From NCBI GenBank assembly GCA_013407085.1, contig JACCGJ010001453.1, forward strand, positions 1 to 64,000: a DNA stretch of 64,000 nucleotides. The letters are read 5' to 3'. Below are positions 34,839 to 44,941 of the stretch, one piece after another; within the stretch, counting starts at the first letter, position 1; every line of letters begins with the position of its first letter. The notes beneath the pieces are model-generated. The model did no database searches and had not been told where the DNA came from. It saw only the letters and a program-made list of their open reading frames with translations. Origin of the DNA: Atriophallophorus winterbourni. Its lineage: Eukaryota; Platyhelminthes; Trematoda; Plagiorchiida; Microphallidae. The position numbers were made by a program, and so were the translations under genes.

Positions 34839-35786
34839 ATGTCTGCGATCATCGTTCTTCGAAGTTTATCCGGCTTGTTTGGCGTTATTTCTTTTATTAA
34901 CAATTGTTTTCTAATCGGAATACTAGCAACTCTACGAACTGGATCAATTTTAACACTGTCACTATTGTTGGCACAAAGTACAGCAGACGCATACAGCGGT
35001 ATTGTGTTATTGTTCTATCTGATCTTTCCAAGCACGCAGCAGAAAGTCACCGCGTCCACAGCTTGGTTCTTTTGTTATTTATGGATGGAAGGAAACCTGT
35101 TTTGGTTTGGCCCGGTCACCGCGGTCTCGCTCACGCTATGTCTGTCAATTGACCGTTTAATCGCTACCATGTGTCCAATATTCTACCGTACACACCAATG
35201 TATTCTTGTATGTTGTTGCTTCACCTACACGTTTCTCATCAATGTGGCGATTTTTGTTACCTGTGTTTGGCACACATCCTATCAAAATGAAACGTGCTTG
35301 GAAGTTAGAAACGAATCTGATCCTATTGCGCAGGCATTGTTTCGCATGGAACATGTTCTGTGGTTTTTAATTGCCTATGTTGTACCAGCTCTGTTCACGG
35401 CCATTTGCTCTGTGGTCATTTGGATGAAACTGCGCAAGCAGTTCGCAGACCGTTCGATCGCACAAAACAACGTGAAAGATTTGAATAAGTTGAAACATGC
35501 GGTCGTAGTCACTACCATTTCAAATGTCCTCTGTATCGTGTTGTACGCGTACGATTCGACTTACTACCTACTCAACCTCTTCGGTTTGGCAAGTTACGAA
35601 ATCGGGAGTCCGACTTGGCAATTTGGCCTGTTGCTTATAGTGTTTTGTGGGGCGATTCGACCTTGCATAATCTGTTTCATCACGAGACGTTATCGATCGT
35701 TTTTGTGTGAGGTGGTGAGAAAATTCGCTGAAAAATCCAAACGAGTGCAAGAGGAAGAAGTTCAAGGTCATTGGAACAAACCTTGA
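34839..35786 (+). CDS. Rhodopsin-like orphan GPCR, flatworm-type, intronless (gene 3)
   Basis: A 315-residue single-exon receptor starting at ATG 34839. Seven hydrophobic segments fit about residues 7-31, 37-62, 76-108, 121-143, 168-196, 219-248 and 261-281. Landmarks are N22, D50, C79 with C153 (expected disulfide), D105-R106-L107 in place of DRY, P183 in TM5, YAYDSTYY after TM6, and R274-P275 in place of NPxxY. Sequons occur at N150 and N158 in the second extracellular loop. The tail is short and charged. Spacing of key residues equals that of the gene at 21202-22140. The frame has no stop or shift, so the gene is probably functional. The ligand is unknown. Confidence 0.92.
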   Translation: MSAIIVLRSLSGLFGVISFINNCFLIGILATLRTGSILTLSLLLAQSTADAYSGIVLLFYLIFPSTQQKVTASTAWFFCYLWMEGNLFWFGPVTAVSLTLCLSIDRLIATMCPIFYRTHQCILVCCCFTYTFLINVAIFVTCVWHTSYQNETCLEVRNESDPIAQALFRMEHVLWFLIAYVVPALFTAICSVVIWMKLRKQFADRSIAQNNVKDLNKLKHAVVVTTISNVLCIVLYAYDSTYYLLNLFGLASYEIGSPTWQFGLLLIVFCGAIRPCIICFITRRYRSFLCEVVRKFAEKSKRVQEEEVQGHWNKP

Positions 35787-35789
35787 CAT

Positions 35790-36960
35790 GTTGAAATGTT
35801 ATCAAATATTTAAACAATAATTACAATATAAAGTTGATCAGAAACATTTTTCATTGATCATGAATGATATAATAGGAAATGAAGGTTAGTCGGCAATATG
35901 ACATCAAAGCGAGTTTTTCTGTGATTCTGCTGGGGTTTTTCTTGGTAAAGTCCGAGGTTCCGCTAGCAGCAAACTAATGGCTGATGTATTTTTTTAAAAA
36001 AACGATCGCGCATTTTTGCGGACATATTTCTAAGCGGATTCTCATCACTATCGAAACGCTATATCCGAGCAACGTAAATTAACACTAGCTCAAAAGCCTT
36101 GTTCCGTCTTCACCGACATTAGAAATTGTACTACAAATTAATGGTTTTACTTGGTTCGATTCAAAGGATGTTCTCATAATGTGCTCGAAAATTGCTATAG
36201 TCAGCAATATACATCCAAAAGGCGAGTATTTTCGGGGTACGATATTACAACTAGCATTGCAAACACGACCAGTTTTCAAGATATGAATTGCTCTCCTCCC
36301 ATTTTTGTCTACTAAACTATTCAATTGGTCTCGTCATAAAAAGCAGAGGTTTAGTGTGGAGATCAACCTCCAACGTATTGGTGAGATATCTTTTTGGGAA
36401 CTGGAACCAGCTTAAACGGATTAATCAGCGAAATAAGTCGCTGAATTGATTATTCGCTAATCGAGGATTGGTTGTTCTGGTAGAATGTTTTCTTACAAGT
36501 CTAGGCACTCGCTGCACACGGCTAGGTTATACAACCAAATCGCCGTTGCGGTTGCACGCGATAGATCCCCCCTCAAACAGCCACCAACAAACTCGGAAAT
36601 ATTTCCGCACTATCGTTTCGTTAGAGCCGATTGCTTACTGAGATAATGTAAAAGCGCAAATGTTATTTTTTGATTATGCCAATATGTAACCACCATGCCA
36701 AGGGAAAGGAATGCATTCGTAAGTGCATCAGTCGCATGCTGTTCGCATTCTACATATTTAAGTGTGCATTAATCGAGTTCCTTCTAGACTTCTCAAAACC
36801 TTTCCTTTTGTCACTTCCAGCCTAGTTTTTCAGCATTATTGGGAAACCCGATTGCGCGAAGCCGGTAAAATAGAAAACCAATTCCAGCAGTCTTAACTTC
36901 CGATATTCTCAAAACAGGCTAAAATTCTACGAATTGGAGTAATCGGTGATGAACCATCTA
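35790..36960. other. Intergenic, nothing recognised
   Basis: No repeat or domain was identified; short open frames only. Confidence 0.4.
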
Positions 36961-36970
36961 TTATTCCTAC

Positions 36971-37195
36971 ACGGATGTGCAATCGTATAACATTTATGTG
37001 CTGTGCGGCTAACATCGTGCTAAATTGATTGGCCAACGGTAGTGAGCTGCATGCTGAAACACGCTGGAGTCTCACTATCATTTCTATTTCCCTCTTTATA
37101 TCTGTCTAGGCCCGGGCAACCTGACAGTATCTTAGCCCACGTGCAGTCTCTGACTGTGCGGCACTTTGCCTGGATCAGGCTTGTGCTTTCATACC
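36971..37195 (+). repeat. Rep-A, long form
   Basis: Nearly identical over its whole length to 42271-42493. A 5' part (CGGCTAACATCGTGC, TTGGCCAACGGTAGTGAGCT) is followed by the about 100-bp core found alone at 20502 and 53083. The family therefore has a long and a short form. Confidence 0.88.
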
Positions 37196-37199
37196 ATTA

Positions 37200-39230
37200 C
37201 TCCTACATCTTGAATTCGGATAAGCTACCGCTTAGTCTGCATTGACATTAGCTGTGATCATTACATTTCATTCTAATCTATACCGGAAAATAATCCCAAC
37301 AATATATTTTTAAACCACGCTCATATCACATTGACATTGACCGCCCTGTTTCACTTTATGTTTGCTGAACGATGTTTGTACTCATCACAGACTCCGATTG
37401 CTTGTGCCAAGCTGGTTTTAGCTTCATTCCTTCACGTGATTCTGTCGTGCGAACATCATGAAACCGGTGGCGGGAAGGCGTGTGAAGCGGCATTGTAATT
37501 TTTTCCCCGCTTTGATGAAAGCATGGGCAACAGAATGGACAAACACGCGATGATTTTATCTATTAGTTTGGCGACGCCATCCAGTAAATTATGGCTACCG
37601 AAAACGAGAGTAAGAACGTGAATAACCCCTGTTCCTTTAATTGACATCGGCAGGTATTTGTGCACACATGACTGTAGTAAAACGTGATTGTATTCGGAGG
37701 GATTAAATTGGCAGATTAATATTGAATCGACGGAGCTTGATTTCAAAACGAATTTTATAACTGACTCTATCGTGTGCGGATACGCACATCACCTTACTTC
37801 GCTTTGGTTTAAAGGTTATCCGCAAGATTGTATATGAGAATAAAGAACTCTCTTGCTTCGAAAACATGATTGAAAAGTAGATTGAGTCTTTCAAAGTAAA
37901 TCGCGACATTTCGGTACGATAATTAGTTGAAGCATTTTGAAGAGATCATTTCTTCTAACGCTTGGTTGTTTAGTAAAAACATTGGGATAGGATATGCAAA
38001 AAAGCATACGAGGATACAGGCAAATACGCAGATACATACAATAATATTTTTCAATTTACATGCGTGCGAGTTTGCACTTTTATTGAATCACTGTAAAATG
38101 TCACAACGATTTAGCATTAAAAATGACGCAAGCTATGTCAACGACCTTGCTTTCGCCTTCAATCTGCCAGGCAGATCATCTCGGTCTTATTCATTAAGCG
38201 AACATTTACGATTGAGCTCAATGAGGCGGCAAATTTCACCGGTCAAATGCGCGTCTTTCCTTTTTCACCCTGTACGGTCATGCAGCATTTACTGCAGTGG
38301 TGAAAAACGTAGAATGATCGACGGTGAGTGCTCCAACCCGTCATAAAAGAGCGAACATCGGCATTTTTCTCCTTGTGTCTTCTTCACTCAGACACCTACC
38401 CACCGATTGCAACTGAATGGGGGAGGCAATTATTCACAGCCAACTGGTGTAAAACTATGCAATATCGTGATTTTCTGCTAAATTAAATCGGGTGTCGAAA
38501 CTATAAAGAGAACAATATACGAGTGTGGGTTGACATGAAATATGTTGAGTGTTGATAGAAATCTGCATCATTATCACGCACAAAATTACATCGGTAGCAA
38601 GTATCGGGTGCTTAACAATCATAAAAACATGATACAATAAAAAGAAATAGGGAAGGGTGGGACCTAAACAGCCAATGAACCTGCAGAGGATTGGGTATAG
38701 ACACACTCGGAGGTGGTACCTACACCCCAAACACCCGCGAATCGCATATTTTCGACTTAATAGATGCCAAACAAATGTTTTATACTGCAGGTGTCCGGCG
38801 CTCTAGGATGTTGAAATGAATGAGGATAATCTCCAAAACAGCAGTGTCATCTGCTTGCGCTGGATTGATAGCCAGTCATAAGTATAATTTACACAATCAA
38901 AACGATAGTTTTAACAATTTTGTTAGTTATCGCGATAGAACCTTCACTCTTTCCAACCGAGGATTCCTGCGTACCATTAGTGGCCAGTATTGAACCAAGA
39001 CAAACGGTCGATCGATGTCGACACGCTATCGAACCACACCCTGAGGACAATTATTCAACGTTAACCTCCTTCAGCACCGAAACGAACCTAACAAACGCCG
39101 ATCGGTCAAAAGTTTAATGCGCACATGTTAAACAAGCACACACATGCCCATCTGTTACAGGCGAATACCATAAACCTGTCCACACAAGGCGCTAAATGCG
39201 TAACCACGATGTAGTCTCATTACTGATTCC
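37200..39230. other. Intergenic, no gene recognised
   Basis: Open frames of up to 139 codons are present (for example 37456-37746 - and 37927-38346 +) but none shows a recognisable domain or transposon match. Confidence 0.4.
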
Positions 39231-39231
39231 T

Positions 39232-39330
39232 TCTCATATCGGTCTAGGCAATCTGATGCTACCTCAACTCATGTGCAGCCAAAACTTGCGGCACTTGGCT
39301 TGACTCCAGGATTACGAATTCATGCATACT
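39232..39330 (+). repeat. Rep-A, degenerate copy
   Basis: Matches the core order (TCATATCGGTCTAGG, GCAATCTGA, TGCGGCACTTGGCTTG) with many substitutions and small deletions. Confidence 0.65.
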
Positions 39331-40549
39331 TCGAACTCTCGAGCGATTATGCATAAACCGGTTCGCTTCGAGAGCTTGTCATGTTGAGCCCGCTTGGCCA
39401 ACTTAACTGTATTACCGGTGATGTTATCCATCTGTTCCAGTACAGACAGGTTATCACACGAACTATTCGTCTTCCATAATCAAGTAACACAGAATCTTGT
39501 GTGATAAGTGTCGCTTTTATTCTTGCGTTATGCTGAGAGGTGGTAATATATTGCACGTCATCGCAAAGCTCTTGGTTGGTGATCATCTTTGACGCATTTC
39601 AAGCTCTCGTTGTTAAGTGCTAACCAAATACTAAGAAATTTAAGATAGCAGGCGATCAAGGGGTACAGGTTATAGTTACCCTCAAAATAGTGATATTAAC
39701 GGTGTGGACTAGATCATTCGCCTAATCAGTTCAATTCCCTTACTCAAAATCTTTGCAGGATTCTCCTTGGTTAAACCCATCGAACCTTATTCCATCAAAA
39801 TCGAAATTCTTGGAGTGCATTGCAACTATTAGAAACGTATATCATATTTTAAGCACCACCAACCATGAGAACACGATTCGCACGTCAAGGATTACAATGC
39901 GATGATGTACCCATCTCGCACGCCAGAAATCGCTGGTTCCAAATTCATCGCGGTTGCAGTTAGTGATAGAATGGATACTGAGAAGCGCAGCATATCATCA
40001 AATGCGGAAAGCATTTTTCGCTTAAGTTCATAAAGATAAGCAGGTGCTAGTGGTACCGTGAGAATACGACTGCAACATCAGCCTTGTTGTTGCTCGCTCT
40101 AGAGAACCTACACACCACCATAGGTTTAGGACTGTTTGACACAATCAGACGGATAATGGGTATTCAAAGGCAGATAAATATTAAACTATATCACTATTCC
40201 ATAGCGTTCATGCAGGATATCGATGCTCAAAAACTGAATCAGTGTATGGGTTTAGGCTGTGAATGGGTTAAAAATGATTGCTTGTTGCTCATATCATATT
40301 AATACGTTTTCCTACTAGACAGCCTTGTGAGATCACAGCATTATGCTAACCGAGAACAAACCACCAATCATTGACCGAAAATTTTTATCACACTTAGCCT
40401 TGAAAAGGTATAACCTATAAACCGGTGGTAATCTACTACACTATTCAATACCCAAAGTTTGCTTATACTGCTGTCAAAAAACAAGAAAACGACGAAAAAT
40501 ATTTACAATATATTCTAGTGAACAAATGGAATCGATGAAAATGGATATG
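39331..40549. other. Intergenic, 3' flank of the LUC7L3-like gene
   Basis: Nothing recognised. The part near 40550 would hold the 3' untranslated region of the minus-strand gene, but no clear AATAAA was found close to the stop. Confidence 0.4.
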
Positions 40550-41931
40550 TCAGTAATCTTCAGCGCCTTCAGGAGGACGTCTCGCGGCACTAAATGGAGA
40601 AAGGTGCCGCTTTGCATCTCTATTTTCATGCCTATATCGATCACTACGACGCGAACGGGAACGCGAACGATCACGATGTCGGCGTTCTTCTCGACCGCTG
40701 TGCCTTGGGCGATAATGGTTATCTTCTCGCCGTGATGGTCGAATGTAACCATGTGAATGAGATCGCGGGCTGTAAGTAACGTATGGAAACACGGTATTAA
40801 AATGTAAAACTAAAGACAACATTAAGAAATGAATGGTCACTTGCACTAATGTAATAAGTATCACCACGAGCAATATTATATGGAAAAATACCGGTGTTCT
40901 TGTAAGATACGCAAAAATGGAATACCTTGAAAATTTGTTGCGATCCATAAGGGACAGGTCGTCCATAATACCTAATAATCGAAATCAAAAACCATGATAA
41001 ATACCTTTCAAGCTGATGAAAAATCCCAGTAGTTCAAAGCACGCATGTTGTGCACAAGAACCCTACAGCACATCTAACTATCCCAATTTTCGTATATTGG
41101 ATACCTACCTGCGAGCATCGTCAAAACGACGCTCTCTAACCCGGGGCGAGCGTTCTTTGATCACACCGCGTTCTCGACTGAATCCAGGTTTCAACGACGG
41201 TCGAAGTTCCGTGTAATCCCTGAGGTAGTCCCGAATTTTGGCGTAACCCAGGTGCATTTTTCCGGATAAATGTTCTTCAACGCGTTGAGGTGCATCATCT
41301 TTGATACGAAAAGCTCCACAAATTTCACATACCTCAAGCTCCTTAGTCTATATAAGCTTGATGTTCAAAAAGAACAGGAAATTACCTGAGACATTCCTGG
41401 TCGATTATCACCCTCCAGTTGCGACCGCTCGAATTTTAATTGCTCACAAAGTTTCAACACACCTTGAGCCTGATCGACCTTACCTTCAGTTCCCAGATCT
41501 TCTGCTTGTTTGATCAAATCATTGATACGCTTCGATAACGCAGCAATTTTTTCTTTCTTTTCGCTAGCAGCAACCGGATCAACATTAACAGTTTTATTGA
41601 CTGCCAAGCGTTCATGTCCTCGACGGATACGTTTGTCAACATCGTCCAACAAATGTTTCAGATAGCGCACAAATTCTTCCTCATAGCCCATTTTGCCACA
41701 ACGTTTGCTGCGTTTGTATGCATCTTTCATGCGTTCGTCATGCGTTTTAGGGCAAGGCCCTAAGTCTGTTTTTGTGTTCACAAAGAGCTCATGTGGACAG
41801 AAACCACAAAGAAAGAATTTACAAACATCATCGTCCGACCAGTGTGGGCCCGATGCATTTTCGCCGTTGCATGCATTCCGATTTTTGCCCAGGAGTTCAT
41901 CCAGCAGAGCTTTTTGTGCGGCCAGTGCCAT
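40550..41931 (-). CDS. LUC7L3: LUC7-like 3 (LUC7L3/CROP-type) splicing factor, three exons
   Basis: Predicted U1 snRNP-associated factor that helps choose 5' splice sites in the nucleus. Coding exons on the minus strand are 41931-41386, 41341-41109 and 40769-40550, giving 332 residues. Introns are 44 bp (41385-41342) and 339 bp (41108-40770), both GT-AG, and frames join exactly (phase 0, then phase 2). Residues 32-66 hold the first zinc finger (C37, C42, C45, C60, H64) in the FLCGFCPHELF-NTKTDLGPCPKTHDE context, which matches LUC7L3 better than LUC7L or LUC7L2. Residues 83-108 have the GYEEEFVRYL and RIRRGHERLAV blocks, and 122-175 are a helical, coiled-coil-like stretch. Residues 184-216 hold the second finger (C187, C190, H206, H212). 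Residues 236-332 are an Arg/Ser/His-rich tail, shorter than in the human protein (432 residues in total). The start is the ATG at 41931; an AG just before it could be a splice or trans-splice acceptor. Confidence 0.93.
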
Positions 41932-42111
41932 AACTAATTCGAACCCTGTATCAAAGGTTATACAAATGATCATCTGGTAAAGAATTAGGGCGTGAACTAT
42001 TGTTAACGGAAAACATAATATCGAAAAATTGCGAACGAAGAATTTGTAGCTTAAAACGCAAACTAATATAAAATTCCTAATTGAATGTAACCCACGTTGT
42101 TCTTATATGTA

Positions 42112-42665
42112 TGAAATCACAAGCATGATCAAGGCAAAGTGCTGCACCGTCAAACTGCACGTGAGCTAAGATACTGTCAGGTTGCCTAGGCTTAGACAGA
42201 TGAGGTGTAAATAGAAACGTCATTGTGACTCCAGCGTGGATCCGCATGCAGCTGTCGGTCAGTTGATAGCACGGATGTACAATGGTGCAGCATTTCTGTG
42301 CTGTGCGGCTAACATCGTGCTAAATTGATTGGCCAACGGTAGTGAGCTACATGCTGAAACACGCTGGAGTCTCACTAACATTTCCATTTCCCCCTCATAT
42401 CTGTCTAGGCCTGGGCAACCTGACAGTATCTTAGCCCAGGTGCTGTCTTTGACTGTGCGGCACCAATCCTGGACCAGGCTTGTGCTTTCATACATATATA
42501 CATACAGAAGTACTACTTGGTTGCACATCTATGTAATTGAAAATAAAGATGGTATGGTACGAAAGTATATATGTATAAAAGCACAAGCCTGATCCAGGCA
42601 AAGTGCCACACAGTCAGAGACTGCACGCGAGCTAAGATAATGTCAGGCTGCCCAGGCCTAGATCC
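42112..42665. repeat. Cluster of three Rep-A copies in alternating orientation
   Basis: Minus-strand copy at about 42112-42260, plus-strand long form at 42271-42493, and minus-strand core copy at about 42572-42663. The neighbouring inverted copies can form a large hairpin. They lie upstream of the LUC7L3-like gene. Confidence 0.85.
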
Positions 42666-43290
42666 AAATTGCAGCGCAGTCAGACTGTAAAGATGCAAAA
42701 ACAACTGTCAGTGGATAAAACCGTATACAATAGTGCACATCGCTCAAAATACTTTCAACACATCTTACGTCATATTACAACTGCATATCCTTGCAGGCCT
42801 GCATACAGCAAATCATCATCTCACGCATTGCCTGAAGTAAGCTGTGGAGTGACGGGTAAATCCGGTTGTAGCATAGCAGTGAAAGACGCAAAGAGAGTAT
42901 CGTGTGGATGTTGCTCTTTTAGTTCACGAGGCTTGATTGAAGGCGTCCTATTTGAAATTTAGGCACCTTATTCCAAACTGTTTGTGCTTACATTTTAAAA
43001 ATTCCGTATGTCTCACCCCACCATATCTTTCAGGATGATTATATCATGGTTGCGGGGCAGTAAAAAAGTTCGGCATATGCTCCAGATGCTATGCTCGCCC
43101 TGTTGATGATAACTGGACAAGCAGAGCTTAAACTGAACGCTCTGATTTTTTTGCATTTTTGAATAATCAATATTAATCACAGGTGCCGTTGGTGTAAAAT
43201 TAAATGTTTATATTAGCATATAAAAAACATCAGAATCATCCATTTATACTTCCCATGATACTAATAATTGTTCTGATCATGACCGATGAT
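42666..43290. other. Intergenic, nothing recognised
   Basis: One 97-codon open frame without recognisable domain; no repeat identified. Confidence 0.35.
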
Positions 43291-43292
43291 TT

Positions 43293-43395
43293 GATCAATG
43301 TGCTGCATAGTCAAACTGCGTGATCAGAGATACTGTCGGGTTGCCCAAGCTTAGACAGATGAGAAATGATAATAGAAACGTCATTGTGACAGCAG
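43293..43395 (-). repeat. Rep-A, minus-strand copy
   Basis: Matches the 42112-42260 copy, including the shared flank AATAGAAACGTCATTGTGAC just past the core. Confidence 0.75.
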
Positions 43396-44160
43396 TTTAT
43401 TTTTCACTGTTTTCATTTTCCTTCGGTACTGTACACTTCATTGTTTTGTTGAAAGTCACCATATTTGTATCATATCAAAATTCTTTGGGATTTCGAAATA
43501 ACATATCCAACCAGTAGTCTATCAGCGATGTGATAGATACGGTAAACCGAAATCTAGCACGCGTTTACTCATAAATGGCAAAACCATACAAACGTGAGTT
43601 CGCAAGATTTACAAAACATTTCTACGAATGAGCGAATACATATTCACGAAAGACAAACAACTGAACCAAAGTTTTATAAATGGTAGTGTGTCAAGCAATG
43701 ATGAAAAGACGCAGAAAAATTAGCAAATGATTAAAGTAAACGAAAACAAACCTGACGAAGAAAGCGTAACAAAATGGCGACTGAGTCCATTCAAACAAAA
43801 AAGAAAAAATCTAATTTACATATTCGACATGATCCATGGTCAAATGAATAGACATTCATTCAAACTTCAAATAATCAGAAAACTTACATTAGAAGTTTGT
43901 ACCTGAAATCAATTCCAAAAATATTGTTTTAGTCAGAAAATCAAATATTAATAAGAAAACTAACAACTACTGAAACTTTCGTTGTGCATAAGCAAAAATG
44001 TGCTTAATAAGAAAATATACTTTAAAATATGGTGAAAACGTTCAAAAAGTACTGGCTGCTGTATCTTCAACTTCCCTCCTTTAACGCTATTACACCTTAA
44101 TGAGTTGAATATGGAGAATGTGGCAAAGGATATTTTACAATACGCACTAATATTTTTAGA
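43396..44160. other. AT-rich stretch, nothing recognised
   Basis: No coding or repeat signal identified. Confidence 0.4.
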
Positions 44161-44173
44161 TTATGAACCTGAT

Positions 44174-44229
44174 CTTACTGTCTTTATCTGAGGATGGCAA
44201 ATAGCCAGAAACCGGTAGTGGTGTGTACG
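44174..44229 (+). ncRNA. Candidate type I hammerhead ribozyme, copy 2
   Basis: Same architecture as copy 1. Outer stem I is CTTAC 44174-44178 with GTACG 44225-44229 (four of five pairs). Inner stem I is TTAT 44184-44187 with GTGG 44218-44221 (one A-U and three G-U pairs). The core is CTGAGGA 44188-44194. Stem II is TGGC 44195-44198 with GCCA 44204-44207, four full pairs around AAATA. GAAA is at 44208-44211, and the stem III palindrome ACC/GGT at 44211-44216, with A44217 before the predicted cleavage site. The base of stem II is paired here (U-A), unlike copy 1. The changes in inner stem I keep pairing as G-U wobble. There is no inverted-repeat partner. Confidence 0.68.
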
Positions 44230-44339
44230 GGTGGTGATGTGAGCAACACAATTCACAAATTAGTTTTTTGTTTATCAGTCGGCAAAACCGCGTGTGTACA
44301 CTAAAACGAATTTGAGTTAGAGTTTAATCTTGGTGGTAG

Positions 44340-44838
44340 GGTATATCGTGTTTTCATCGTTGTATAATTGAATTTATTATTCTTACAAATTTCACCATTT
44401 TTTATAATGCATACACGTATGCAAACACAAATAAACAATTTGAATTCTTCAATGGTATCGCGAAGTATATTTCTACTTGGTGTACCAGATAATACTTCTA
44501 GAGCATCAAATCAGGAAGCCGTAGAGCAAGACGTCAAACAATGGCGCTACATTGCGTGTTCTAACGATCTTTTTAATGCCGTTGTTGTGGACACTTTTCG
44601 AGTTCCTTTTTCGCCAAAATATAAGGGGGATGGACCGAAACCTCTGAAGATTACGTTCTTCACCGAACTTGTGGCTGAAATAGTAAGGTCGGGATGGACA
44701 AAAGGGAAACGAACACTACTCAGGGATGTTAGACTTAGCCCACCCAAACCAAATCAAACACTCTCCCGTTTGGAGATAGCGGATAGCAGTGTTTCCATCC
44801 AAATGGAGGAAATCAATGCTCAAATCGAGTCAGACTGA
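44340..44838 (+). pseudogene. CR1-like LINE ORF1 (C-terminal part)
   Basis: The frame (ATG-less upstream) encodes WRYIACSNDLFNAVVVDTFRVPFSPKY, GDGPKPLKITFFTELVAEIVRSGW and PKPNQTLSRLE, ending at 44838. It is homologous to the fragment at 26870-27930. It precedes ORF2 of the same copy by about 140 nt; the N-terminal half is missing. Confidence 0.7.
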
Positions 44839-44941
44839 GCAATTCACACCGAAAACTTATTGTCGATTCATGCCGTCGGCGACCAATAAGACGCACACAC
44901 GTTTTACCATCCAAAGAAGCCGGACCAATAACTTCGGTTTA

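Noticed and set aside
37456..37746. 96-codon minus-strand frame
   Set aside because: No recognisable domain, no transposon match and no splice context; likely chance.
40526..40779. Plus-strand frames opposite LUC7L3 exon 3
   Set aside because: They are shadows of the RS-rich coding exon on the minus strand, whose splice sites and frame join exactly.
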